Shown: positions 10,066-22,237, counted from the first letter of the stretch. The stretch: 38,868 nt of DNA from Gemmatimonadales bacterium (GCA_013812695.1 JACCSZ010000180.1:1-38868); one strand, 5' to 3'. The notes: generated by a model from the sequence alone, not told the origin. Numbers and translations: made by a program.

Positions 10066-11826
10066 TTGATCGGGAGACTGCTGGGCCGACGCGCGATTCT
10101 CTCGGAGCGCGAGCAGGAGCTCCGCTCGCGTGAGCAGGAGCTGCTCGACCGCCTCGCCACCGCGCTGGCTCGCTTCGGGACCGATGTCGACCCCGACGAC
10201 CTCCGGCGCTTTCGCGACGCCCGCGATCAGCTCACCGGACTCTTCCTCCTCGTCGTCGCCGGCGAGTTCAATTCGGGCAAGTCGAGCTTCATCAACGCCC
10301 TCCTGGGCGAGCGCGTGCTGCCCGAGGGCGTCACGCCCACCACCGACCGCATCAACCTGCTGCGCTTCGGCCCCGCGGTGTCGGAGCAGCTCCTCGAGGC
10401 GTTCCTGCTCGAACGCACTTACCCGTCGGACCTGCTCCGCGAGATCACGATCGTCGACACCCCGGGCACCAACGCCATCATCCGGCGCCACGAGGAGCTC
10501 ACCCGCGATTTCATCCCCCGCGCCGACCTCGTGCTCTTCGTCACCAGCGCGGACCGGCCGTTCACCGAGAGTGAGCGCGGGTTCCTGGAACAGATCCGCG
10601 AGTGGGGCAAGAAGATCGTGTTCGTGGTCAACAAGATCGACATCCTGACACGCCCCGAGGACCGGCAGCAGGTGCTCGATTTCGTGCGCCAGCACGCGCA
10701 GGCCCTGCTCGGCGAGGAGCCCCGCCTGTTTCCGGTGTCGGCGCGCGACGCGCTGGACGCCCGCACCGCCGGCTCGGCCGACGGCTGGGGCTCGAGCGGC
10801 TTCGGTGCGATGGACGAGTACCTCGTCCGGACGCTCGACCAGGAGGAGCGCGTCCGGCTCAAGCTCCTCAACCCGCTCAACGTCGGCCTCAAGCTCTCGG
10901 CCAAGTACAAGGATGTGGCGTTCCAGCGGCTCAAGCTCCTCACGCAGGACGTCGAGACCATCCAGAGCATCGACCGCCAGCTCGCGCTGGTGCACGACGA
11001 GCTGGTGCGCGACGTGGAGCCGAGGCTCGCGCGCCTGGATGTGCTGCTGTCGGACATGGAGCGCCGGGGGCACGGGTTCTTCGAGGAGACCATCCGGATC
11101 GGCCGGATCCGCACCCTGATGGACAGCGAGGGCGTGCGCCGCGCGTTCGAGCGCGAGGTCATCGGCGACACCGCCGCGCAGATCGAGGTGGAGACCGGGC
11201 GGATCATCGACTGGATCGTCGAGCGGAACCTCAAGGCCTGGCAGGACGTGAGCGGGTACATCGACCGGCGGCAGATCGACCGGCACCGCGAGGGGATGGT
11301 CGGTGAGGTCGGCACGAGCTTCACGTACAACCGCCAGGCCCTGCTCGACTCGATCGGCCGGGTGGCGCGCGAGGTGATCGGGACGTACGACCGCGAGGCC
11401 GAAGCGCGGGCCATCGCCAACGACGTGCAGGGAGCGTTCGCCACCACCGCGCTGGCGCAGGTCGGCGCGCTCGGCCTGGGGACGCTGGTGGTCACGCTGC
11501 TCACCGGCGCCGCCGCCGACGTGACGGGACTGCTCCTGGCCAGCGCGCTCGCGGTCAGCGGCTTCTACGTGATCCCGCGCCGCCGCCGCCAGGCGCAGCG
11601 CGAGTTCGCCGGCCGCATCGCCGATCTCAGGCGCCGCCTCCGCGACGGGCTGACCCGGCAGGTGCACCTCGAGATCGCCCAGTCGACCGAGCGGATCAAC
11701 GAAGCGATCGCGCCGTACCGGCGGTTCGTCCAGAGCACTCAGCAGGAGCTGACTGACGCGCGCGGCGAGCTGGTGGCCACCGAGGACTCGCTGCTCCGGC
11801 TCCGCACCGAGATCGAGCGCCCATGA
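10066..11826 (+). CDS. Bacterial dynamin-like GTPase with C-terminal hydrophobic hairpin
   Basis: TTG start with GGAGG upstream. GEFNSGKSSFINALLG (G1), TPTTD (G2), IVDTPGTN (G3), VVNKID (G4). Hydrophobic pair GALGLGTLVVTLLTGAAADVTGLLLASALAVSGFYVI, then basic and coiled-coil-like C-terminus. Confidence 0.9.
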   Translation: MIGRLLGRRAILSEREQELRSREQELLDRLATALARFGTDVDPDDLRRFRDARDQLTGLFLLVVAGEFNSGKSSFINALLGERVLPEGVTPTTDRINLLRFGPAVSEQLLEAFLLERTYPSDLLREITIVDTPGTNAIIRRHEELTRDFIPRADLVLFVTSADRPFTESERGFLEQIREWGKKIVFVVNKIDILTRPEDRQQVLDFVRQHAQALLGEEPRLFPVSARDALDARTAGSADGWGSSGFGAMDEYLVRTLDQEERVRLKLLNPLNVGLKLSAKYKDVAFQRLKLLTQDVETIQSIDRQLALVHDELVRDVEPRLARLDVLLSDMERRGHGFFEETIRIGRIRTLMDSEGVRRAFEREVIGDTAAQIEVETGRIIDWIVERNLKAWQDVSGYIDRRQIDRHREGMVGEVGTSFTYNRQALLDSIGRVAREVIGTYDREAEARAIANDVQGAFATTALAQVGALGLGTLVVTLLTGAAADVTGLLLASALAVSGFYVIPRRRRQAQREFAGRIADLRRRLRDGLTRQVHLEIAQSTERINEAIAPYRRFVQSTQQELTDARGELVATEDSLLRLRTEIERP

Positions 11827-12593
11827 CGGGGCGATACCCGGCGCCGCCCAGCCGCACCGCCGCGCGCCTGTTCGACCGCTACATCCGCGGGCAGGTGCGT
11901 CGGTGCTTCACGGGCGTGCACTGGGCGGCCCGCGGACGGCCCGAGCGGTGGGACCGCGAGCTGCCGACGCTGTTCCTGGCCAACCACACCAACTGGTGGG
12001 ACGGCTTCCTGGCCTGTCTGCTGACCGGCCGCCTGGGACTGCGCTTTCAAGTACTGATGGAGGCGCAGCATCTGGCCCGGTATCCGATCTTTCTCCGTGT
12101 GGGCGCGCTGCCGATGCGCCGTCGCCGACCGCGCGAGGCCTATGAGGATCTGACCGCCGCCGCCGCCTACCTCGAGCCCGGCGTCGCGCTCTGGGTCTTC
12201 CCCCAGGGGGAGCGCCGGCCGCCGCGCGAGCCGCTGGCCGGCTGCGAGCGCGGCGCCGCGCACCTGGCGCTCCGGGCGGGGCGATCGATCCGGGTGTGCC
12301 CCGTGGCCTTTCGCTATGCATTCGTCGGCGAGCAGCTCCCCGACGCGTTTCTCCTCGTGGGCGACGAATGGCTGTGCGAGCCGGGCGCCCGCACTGAACG
12401 CGGACCGTTGATGACGGACATGGAAAGCCGCCTCGCCGCGACGGTGTCCGCGCTCGATGGGCTGCTCGACCAGGAACGGCTCGACGACTTCCGCCCGCTC
12501 GCCGACGGCAAGCTGTCGGTCAACAAGCGGCTGGACCGCTTTCGCCACGCCATCGGGCTGCTGCGGGGGCCGTTCGAGGCGCGGAATGGATGA
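11823..12593 (+). CDS. Lysophospholipid acyltransferase (PlsC-like)
   Basis: LFLANHTNWWDGFLACLL (Hx4D) and WVFPQGERRPPREPL (acyl-acceptor motif); ATGA overlap with the dynamin-like gene. Confidence 0.88.
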   Translation: MTGRYPAPPSRTAARLFDRYIRGQVRRCFTGVHWAARGRPERWDRELPTLFLANHTNWWDGFLACLLTGRLGLRFQVLMEAQHLARYPIFLRVGALPMRRRRPREAYEDLTAAAAYLEPGVALWVFPQGERRPPREPLAGCERGAAHLALRAGRSIRVCPVAFRYAFVGEQLPDAFLLVGDEWLCEPGARTERGPLMTDMESRLAATVSALDGLLDQERLDDFRPLADGKLSVNKRLDRFRHAIGLLRGPFEARNG

Positions 12594-13038
12594 GCTTGCG
12601 GTGCTCCGGACACTCCACGTGGCGGGTGCCGTGCTGCTGATCGGCAACGTGACCGTGACCGGGTTCTGGGCCACCTTTCTGTATCGCGAGCGAGCGACGG
12701 TGCCGTTCCGCCCGGTGGCGCGCGCCATCATGTGGGCCGACGTCGTCTTCACCCTCCTTGGCGGCACCCTGCTGACCATCAGCGGCATCCTGCTGGCCAT
12801 GCGGCGCGGGTATCCCGTGCTGGAGACCGCCTGGCTCATCCGCGGGATCGCGGCACTCGCGCTGTCGACGCTGCTCTGGCTGATCTTCCTGCTGCCCGAT
12901 CAATGGCGACTGGAGCGGGTCCGCCCGGATGACGACCGCGCGCTCCGGCGACTGTTCCTGCGATGGAGCGCGGTCGGGTGGGCGGCCACGGCCATCCTGT
13001 TTTACGGGCTGTGGTGCATGGTCGCGAAGCACACCTGA
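12586..13038 (+). CDS. DUF2269-like integral membrane protein
   Basis: MDELAVLRTLHVAGAVLLIGNVTVTGFWATFLYRE... about four hydrophobic helices; overlaps the end of the acyltransferase ORF. Confidence 0.7.
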   Translation: MDELAVLRTLHVAGAVLLIGNVTVTGFWATFLYRERATVPFRPVARAIMWADVVFTLLGGTLLTISGILLAMRRGYPVLETAWLIRGIAALALSTLLWLIFLLPDQWRLERVRPDDDRALRRLFLRWSAVGWAATAILFYGLWCMVAKHT

Positions 13039-13058
13039 CGTTCCTCCTCGACCTTCGT

Positions 13059-13565
13059 TCACGCCGCGCTCGCCGCCGATGATCGGGATCGTGGCGCGCG
13101 GCGCCCGAGGGCCCCTGTGGCGTCCGGCGCCGACCGCCGTAGGGCGAACGCGCCGTCACCCACCCCGGCCTGCACGAGGAGTGCGGCGATCAGGAAGGCG
13201 ACATACTCCCAGCCGCCCTCCGGGGCGGTAAAGCTCCACCCGTTTGGCCAGTGGACCGTGAGGGCTCCGAGCATGACCGGTACGAGTGCGAGGGCCACCC
13301 AACGGGGCCAGGCCCCTGCGATCAGCGCGAGCCCGCCGAGGAGCTCCGCCGCGAACACCGGGTACGCGGTCCACCCGGGAAATCCGTGCGCGGCGAAGAA
13401 AGCGACGGTGCCGGGCAGCGTGAATACCAGGAGCTTGAGGAGCGCATGGGCGATGAAGACGGCGCCCAGCGCGAAGCGGAACGCGAACACTGCATAGGGT
13501 GCCGTCCGGAGGTCGATCGAGACGGAGGACGGTCGTGCCTCGGGGCGGTCGGGCGAGTACAGCAT
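13059..13565 (-). CDS. DoxX family membrane protein
   Basis: VFAFRFALGAVFIAHALLKLLVFTLPGTVAFFAAHGFPGWTAYPVFAAELLGGLALIAGAWPRWVALALVPVMLGALTVHWPNGW; typical DoxX helices. Confidence 0.88.
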   Translation of the reverse strand: MLYSPDRPEARPSSVSIDLRTAPYAVFAFRFALGAVFIAHALLKLLVFTLPGTVAFFAAHGFPGWTAYPVFAAELLGGLALIAGAWPRWVALALVPVMLGALTVHWPNGWSFTAPEGGWEYVAFLIAALLVQAGVGDGAFALRRSAPDATGALGRRAPRSRSSAASAA

Positions 13566-13674
13566 GGAAGGTTCCCTCCGATAAAAGTTTTCGGCGGCCA
13601 GTGGCATTGCTTGTTTACAGGTAAGTCCTCACAACGACTAATAAACGGACGGGCGAAGCGACCGACCCGCCCCG

Positions 13675-14145
13675 TCACGACGCCGGCGTTCGAGCCAGCA
13701 CGAGAAGTTTGGCCAGCAGCTCCAGTTGCGCCCGACTCATGTGCGCGAGCTGCTCGCGGTGCAAGCGGGGGACGGCTGCGTCCAGCGGTTTCAGCAGCAC
13801 CAGTGCTTTCGCCGTAATCACCGCCACGACGACGCGCCGATCCTGCGCATGCCGGGAACGACGCACGAGCTCGCGCGCCTCGAGCCTATCGAGGAGACGC
13901 GTCACGTCCGGGTCGCGGTTGACCATGCGCTCGCCCACCTCACCACAGGTGGCCCCCTGTGGCCCCGCACCGCGAAGTATGCGCAGCACGTTGTACTGCG
14001 CGAACGTCAACTCCGTGGCCCGCAACGCCTGGGCCTCGCGCTGGAGCAACACATCGCCCGTGCGCAGGACATTGAGGAACACCTCTTCCTCGAGGTTGGC
14101 GAACGGCTTGCGCTGCTGAAGATCCCGGGCAAGTGCGGTCGGCAT
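13675..14145 (-). CDS. MarR family transcriptional regulator
   Basis: LTFAQYNVLRILRGAGPQGATCGEVGERMVNRDPDVTRLLDRLEARELVRRSRHAQDRRVVVAVITAKALVLL; winged HTH of the MarR type. Confidence 0.9.
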   Translation of the reverse strand: MPTALARDLQQRKPFANLEEEVFLNVLRTGDVLLQREAQALRATELTFAQYNVLRILRGAGPQGATCGEVGERMVNRDPDVTRLLDRLEARELVRRSRHAQDRRVVVAVITAKALVLLKPLDAAVPRLHREQLAHMSRAQLELLAKLLVLARTPAS

Positions 14146-14320
14146 ACCTGGGAAGTTATCTGTCACAACGAATGTCGTCAAGAGGAGCAAGTGCCAGCAT
14201 CGCCAGGGCCTCCCGGGAGTGCCCAGCTCGTGCGTGGGGCACGCAATCGCTCAGCTTGGACGGACGCCGAACTATGTCGCTCGCGGAGGCTTCGGGCGAG
14301 ATTGGAGAGGGAGGAATCGG

Positions 14321-14944
14321 ATGGAATCGACCGAAGAACGCCAGAGCGGCCGCGGCCGGGACCGCGCCCGCCGCGGTGCCAGACCCTGGCTTGGAGCCTT
14401 CGTCGCCATCGTCGTGGTGCCGATCCTGATCGGGGCGGGTGTGGTGCTGGTGGCGGGGCGCGGGGTGGCGTTCGAGGCTATCCGCCGGCTGACCGCGCAC
14501 AAATTTCCCGACGTGCAGTGGATCGAGGCCGCCGAGCTGGCACGCTGGCGCGAGGATCCCGGGCGGACGCAGCCGCTGGTGCTGGATGCCCGTACCGCGG
14601 TGGAATACCGCGTGAGCCATCTCCGGGACGCCGTGCACCTCGATCCCCACCGGCCCAGCCTGCACCCGCTCCGAGGGCGCGCGAAGAACGATCCGCTGGT
14701 CCTCTACTGCTCCGTCGGCTACCGGAGCGCGCGCGTGGCGCACTGGCTTGCGGCGCAGGGCTACACCAACGTGTGGAATCTCTCGGGCAGCCTCTTTCAA
14801 TGGGCCAACGAGGACCGCCCGGTCTTTCGGGAAGGGCGCCCCGCGCTCCAAGTCCATCCGTACGACCGTCGGTGGGGACTGCTGCTCGAGTCGCGGTACC
14901 GGGCCTCCGTGCCAGAGGTAGAGACTCCGTTCGCGGCTCCCTGA
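14321..14944 (+). CDS. Membrane-anchored rhodanese-like domain protein
   Basis: N-terminal TM (GAFVAIVVVPILIGAGVVLVAG), then PLVLDARTAVEYRVSHLRDAVHLDP...LVLYCSVGYRSARVAHWLAAQGYTNVWNLSGSLFQWANE (active-site Cys loop CSVGYRS). Confidence 0.9.
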   Translation: MESTEERQSGRGRDRARRGARPWLGAFVAIVVVPILIGAGVVLVAGRGVAFEAIRRLTAHKFPDVQWIEAAELARWREDPGRTQPLVLDARTAVEYRVSHLRDAVHLDPHRPSLHPLRGRAKNDPLVLYCSVGYRSARVAHWLAAQGYTNVWNLSGSLFQWANEDRPVFREGRPALQVHPYDRRWGLLLESRYRASVPEVETPFAAP

Positions 14945-15161
14945 ACGCCCCACCCTCGAATCCCCGATAAAGGCTCCACGCGGAGCCCGATCCTGAAGCC
15001 GGCCTGTCATTGTGGCGCTAATCTTGCTATGTTCCTAAGGCTCTTGAGGTCTGCGCAGCAGGCCCGCACGTTCACCCTCAATCTGGATCTTTGTGGCACG
15101 TAGATCACGCAGCCGTACCGCCGTTTCCCCTCCCAGTTTTCGCCGGTCACCCGGCCGCTCC

Positions 15162-15479
15162 ATGCAGTCCCACCGCGATTGGCTCCTCGACCTCCACGGT
15201 TCGGTGTGCGCCTATTGCGGTACCGAGACACCCGCCGAGACCATTACGCTGGACCATGTCCGTCCCCGCCGTGGGCAGACCGCCTACGACCGTCCGGACA
15301 ACCTGGTCCTCGCGTGCCGGGTGTGTAACGCGGCCAAAGCGGATACGCCGCTGGTCGCCTTCCTGATGCAGAAGCGCGCGCGTGGCGTGTACCTCCTGCA
15401 CTACGGAGATCATCTCTCGGATCCACTCAAGGAGCTGGCCCGTCAGGCGTCCGAACGGCCGATGCTGCCGAAGGACTGA
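15162..15479 (+). CDS. HNH endonuclease
   Basis: CAYCGTETPAETITLDHVRPRRGQTAYDRPDNLVLACRVCNAAKAD; CxxC...DH...N...CxxCN HNH/zinc motif. Start ATG 15162 chosen; GTG 15093 is an alternative. Confidence 0.88.
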   Translation: MQSHRDWLLDLHGSVCAYCGTETPAETITLDHVRPRRGQTAYDRPDNLVLACRVCNAAKADTPLVAFLMQKRARGVYLLHYGDHLSDPLKELARQASERPMLPKD

Positions 15480-15504
15480 TCAGCAAGACGGAGACGGAGC
15501 GATG

Positions 15505-15533
15505 AAGGGCGGCCGAGAACGGCCGCCCTTTTT
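15505..15533 (+). terminator. Rho-independent terminator after HNH gene
   Basis: aagggcggccg-agaa-cggccgccctttttg: 11-bp GC-rich stem, 4-nt loop, T5 run, 25 bp after the stop codon. Confidence 0.9.
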
Positions 15534-15594
15534 GCGTGTGGTGGGCGGGGATCACAGACACTAGGCCGGGTGGATTGCATGATGGGCCGGTCGT

Positions 15595-15660
15595 GTCATC
15601 CTGAGCGCAGCGAAGGAGGCATACTTCGGGTCATGCCTCCTTCGCTCCGCTCAGGATGAC
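15595..15660. repeat. Intergenic inverted repeat (copy 2 of dispersed palindrome)
   Basis: gtcatcctgagcgcagcgaaggaggcat / atgcctccttcgctccgctcaggatgac, 28-bp arms, one mismatch. Confidence 0.95.
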
Positions 15661-15713
15661 AACCAAGGATGACAAGACCTGAGATGACACCACCCCACTC
15701 AGCGAGGACACCG

Positions 15714-16220
15714 ATGCGACATCGCAGACGGCACACCATAGGCGCAGATCTGATCAAGGGCGCGATCGCCGGTGCGGTCGCGACCTGGGTGATGGGCAAG
15801 GTGACCGACACCATGTACGAGCGCGAGAACCGGAAAGCCAGGCGGCAGGAGGACGAGGCGCGCGGGGGGAAGTCGGCGTACGGGGTGGCCGCGGAAAAGA
15901 CGGCGCGTGCGCTGGGATCGCCCTTGCGGGGGAAGCAGGGGGAACAGCTGGGCGCCGGACTGCATTGGGCGCTCGGGATCGGCGCCGGCGCCGCTTACGC
16001 CGTGGCTCGCCGCCGCTTCGAATCGGTCGGCCGCGCCGCCGGCTTCGGATTCGGCACGGCGTTCTGGGCGCTTGTGGACGAAGGAGTGGTGCCGGCGCTC
16101 GGACTGACGCCCGGACCACGGGCGTTCCCCTGGCAGGCCCATGCGCGCGGGCTGGCCGGCCACCTGACGTTCGGCACGGTCACGGACGGGACGCTGCGGC
16201 TGCTCGACGCGATCGCCTAG
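15714..16220 (+). CDS. YagU/DUF1440-like membrane protein
   Basis: IGADLIKGAIAGAVATWVMGKVTDTMYE...GLHWALGIGAGAAYAVARRR...GFGTAFWALVDEGVVPALGLTPGPRAFPWQAHARGLAGHLTFGTVTDGTLRLLD; family assigned from memory. Confidence 0.65.
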   Translation: MRHRRRHTIGADLIKGAIAGAVATWVMGKVTDTMYERENRKARRQEDEARGGKSAYGVAAEKTARALGSPLRGKQGEQLGAGLHWALGIGAGAAYAVARRRFESVGRAAGFGFGTAFWALVDEGVVPALGLTPGPRAFPWQAHARGLAGHLTFGTVTDGTLRLLDAIA

Positions 16221-16226
16221 CCCGGA

Positions 16227-19961
<3,735 letters not shown>

Positions 19962-20186
19962 CCCGAGGGAAGGGTGCAGCGAAGGGGGCGCCGGCGCGGC
20001 CGGCGCCCCAGGATTGGGATGCTGAAAGATAACTGCCGTCCGTGGGGTTGCGAGCGAGATTCGAGCGGGCGTCCAAGCGGCGCGCGCCCGCACGTCTCCT
20101 ACGTGGTTGAGGCGGTTCGGTCTTGCGGAAGCTCATACGGCACGCAAGAATGCGTGTCAGGCCATCCGTTATCCAGGGAGCGTGGC

Positions 20187-20900
20187 ATGCAAAGATCGTG
20201 GAAGTGGACTGCTCGGGCGCTGGGCGTCGCGGCGGCGGTGCTGGCGGTTGGCGGATGCGGCGGCGGGGAGACCGATCCCAGCGTGCCCCCGGCCACCATC
20301 GCCAAGTCGCCCACCAAGAGCGGCGATGCGCAAACCGGTCCGGTGAGCCAGGCGCTGCCGCTCGAGCTGGTCGTGGTGATCACCCGAGAGGGCGAGCCCG
20401 CGCGGGACGTGACGGTCGAATGGGCCACCGCCAATGGCACGATCTCGCCGGCCAGCGATAAGTCCGACGCCGACGGCGAGAGCACCAGCCTCTGGACGCT
20501 CGGCGGCTCGCCGGGGCCGCAGACAGCTACCGCGAGCGTGACGGGGGGGACGGGGTCTCCGGTGACGTTTACGGCGACGGGCACCGGGGGCGGGGGCGGG
20601 GGCGGGGGCGGCACCACCACCATTCAGGTGGGGGCCCCGGGCAACCAGTTCAATCCCGCTTCGGTCACGGTGCTTGTGGGCACCACCGTTACGTGGGATT
20701 GGGCCTCCACGGGCGTCATTCACAACGTCGTCCCAGACGGAGCCACGCCCCCGACGAGCGGGCCGCTGACGGCTGGCCCGAACACCTACGCGTTCACCTT
20801 CAACACCCCCGGCACGTACCGATACTTCTGCCAGGCGCACGGCGCGAGCGGCGGCGTGGGCATGTCGGGCACGGTGATCGTGGAGACCGCACAGCCCTGA
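20187..20900 (+). CDS. Putative lipoprotein: Ig-like domain, Gly linker, cupredoxin (plastocyanin-like) domain
   Basis: Signal with lipobox-like LAVGGC; Gly9 linker; IQVGAPGNQFNPASVTVLVGTTVTWDWASTGVIHNVV...GTYRYFCQAHGASGGVGMSGTVIV with H, C, H, M type-1 copper ligands. Confidence 0.9.
   Translation: MQRSWKWTARALGVAAAVLAVGGCGGGETDPSVPPATIAKSPTKSGDAQTGPVSQALPLELVVVITREGEPARDVTVEWATANGTISPASDKSDADGESTSLWTLGGSPGPQTATASVTGGTGSPVTFTATGTGGGGGGGGGTTTIQVGAPGNQFNPASVTVLVGTTVTWDWASTGVIHNVVPDGATPPTSGPLTAGPNTYAFTFNTPGTYRYFCQAHGASGGVGMSGTVIVETAQP
20586..20609 (+). repeat. Hexanucleotide microsatellite (GGGGGC)x4 inside the cupredoxin gene
   Basis: gggggcgggggcgggggcgggggc, in frame, encoding Gly-Gly repeats. 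Confidence 0.95.
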
Positions 20901-20997
20901 CGCGCGCGTGGGCGGGTGACGACCTCACCTGCCCGCGAACGCCGCGTGCTTCGCCTGTCCATCTTCGAGTTCGCCTCGTCCCACCCCTGTTCCGATG

Positions 20998-21025
20998 AAA
21001 AACCGGCGGTATTTCGTTCGCCGGT
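20998..21025 (-). terminator. Probable rho-independent terminator, minus strand
   Basis: Minus strand reads accggcg-aacgaaatac-cgccggtttttc: 7-bp GC stem followed by a T run (A5 on the plus strand). Confidence 0.65.
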
Positions 21026-21026
21026 C

Positions 21027-21137
21027 TCAGATTCCGAGGCTCCCGGCGAGCCCGATCGGGTCCGCTTGGGTGAGCCGCCCGTTGACGGATCGCGGGACGA
21101 ACAGGGCGTTCAAGTGGTCCTTTCCCGTCGCGTTACC
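21027..21137 (-). pseudogene. Remnant of an RHS-repeat-associated core (C-terminal fragment)
   Basis: Minus frame, about 36 open codons: ...NATGKDHLNALFVPRSVNGRLTQADPIGLAGSLGI*. GR(F/L)TQxDPIGLAG is the hallmark of RHS core domains. No start codon or upstream RHS repeats in this frame. Confidence 0.65.
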
Positions 21138-21513
21138 TCACGAAGGTGATGAATCCCGCGGCATTAGTCACCGCCGCGATGTGTCCGCGCTGGCTGAAAG
21201 CGATCCGCCTCGGATTGCCGCCGACGTCGATGCTCTTCGTAAGCGTTCGCGTCTGCAGGGCAAATACCTGGACCAGGCCCGCGCCCGGAATCGTCACATA
21301 GGCTTGGCCGTCATCGGGGGTGACGCCGATGCCGAACGCGCCTCCGCGCAGCGGGATGGATGGCTGCGCCTGCCCGCTCCGCAGGTTGATGTCGTCGAGA
21401 TAGCCGGCTTCGTTTGCGACGTAGAGCCGGGTGCCCTTCCGATTGAGCGCCATCTGCGCCTCAGGTCGAAATCGCCACGGCCCGGGCGCCAGCAGGCCTG
21501 AGGCCGACGCCAA
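21133..21513 (-). pseudogene. Truncated YVTN-type beta-propeller protein
   Basis: MALNRKGTRLYVANEAGYLDDINLRSGQAQPSIPLRGGAFGIGVTPDDGQAYVTIPGAGLVQVFALQTRTLTKSIDVGGNPRRIAFSQRGHIAAVTNAAGFITFVR. About 2-3 blades only, no signal peptide or remaining blades upstream. Confidence 0.65.
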
Positions 21514-21551
21514 AACTTGCCAAGATGACCTGTTATGACTATCTTCTGACC

Positions 21552-21821
21552 ATGAAAAATCTCCCGGCCACCGAGGTACGCCTGGCGGACTTCAAAGCGC
21601 GCCTGAGCGCCTACCTCCGGCGCGTCCGCGGGGGGCAGGTGCTCACCCTGCTCAACCGTGATACGCCAGTGGCCCGCGTGCTCCCGTGGGAGCCGAGCTC
21701 GACCGCGCTCCCCGTCCGGCCGCCGGTTCGCCGGCTCCGGGAGGTGGCCCTCCCCCGCCCATCGACCAGCGGCACGGACAGCCTCGCTGCGCTGCTCGAG
21801 GAGCGTCAGCGCGGTCTGTGA
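21552..21821 (+). CDS. Phd/YefM-family antitoxin
   Basis: MKNLPATEVRLADFKARLSAYLRRVRGGQVLTLLNRDTPVARVLPW; Phd fold signature, stop overlaps the toxin start (GTGA). Confidence 0.85.
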   Translation: MKNLPATEVRLADFKARLSAYLRRVRGGQVLTLLNRDTPVARVLPWEPSSTALPVRPPVRRLREVALPRPSTSGTDSLAALLEERQRGL

Positions 21822-22237
21822 TCGCGTACCTCGACTCGTCGGTCCTGCTGCGGGTTGCCTTGGGGGAACCAGGCCGGCTCGCGGAGTGGGAGACCATCGA
21901 GGACGGTGTGACGAGCGCACTGGCGGAGGTGGAATGCCTGCGCACCCTCGATCGCCTGCGCCTGCGCGGGGCCCTAAGCGACCCGGAGCTGGCGATTGGG
22001 CGGCGGGCGGTGTGGCAGATGCTCGAGGCGCTCGAACTCGTGCAACTCGCTCCCCCCGTCCTGCGCCGGGCCGCCGATCCGTTCCCGACGCCACTCGGCA
22101 CCCTGGACGCGCTGCACCTGGCGACTGCGTTGGCCTGGCGGGAGGAGCGCGGGACCGTCCTCGTGCTCGCCACCCACGACGCCGAGCTCGGTGTGGCCGC
22201 TGCTGCGTGCGGGCTCGACGTGATCGGTGTGACGTAG
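21818..22237 (+). CDS. PIN-domain toxin (VapC-like)
   Basis: VIAYLDSSVLLRVALGEPG...TSALAEVECLRTLDRLRLRG...TLDALHLATALAW...LATHDAELGVAAAACGLDVIGV; conserved acidic residues D, E, D, D of the PIN fold. Confidence 0.9.
   Translation: MIAYLDSSVLLRVALGEPGRLAEWETIEDGVTSALAEVECLRTLDRLRLRGALSDPELAIGRRAVWQMLEALELVQLAPPVLRRAADPFPTPLGTLDALHLATALAWREERGTVLVLATHDAELGVAAAACGLDVIGVT

Noticed and set aside
14219-14320. Upstream extension of the rhodanese ORF
   Set aside because: ATG at 14321, 8-14 bp after a gggaggaat SD-like sequence, gives a normal N-terminus before the TM helix; the extension has no recognisable features.
15093-15479. HNH gene as part of a restriction or Cas-like system
   Set aside because: A stand-alone HNH with its own terminator and no neighbouring methyltransferase, helicase or reverse transcriptase; most likely an ordinary housekeeping HNH protein.
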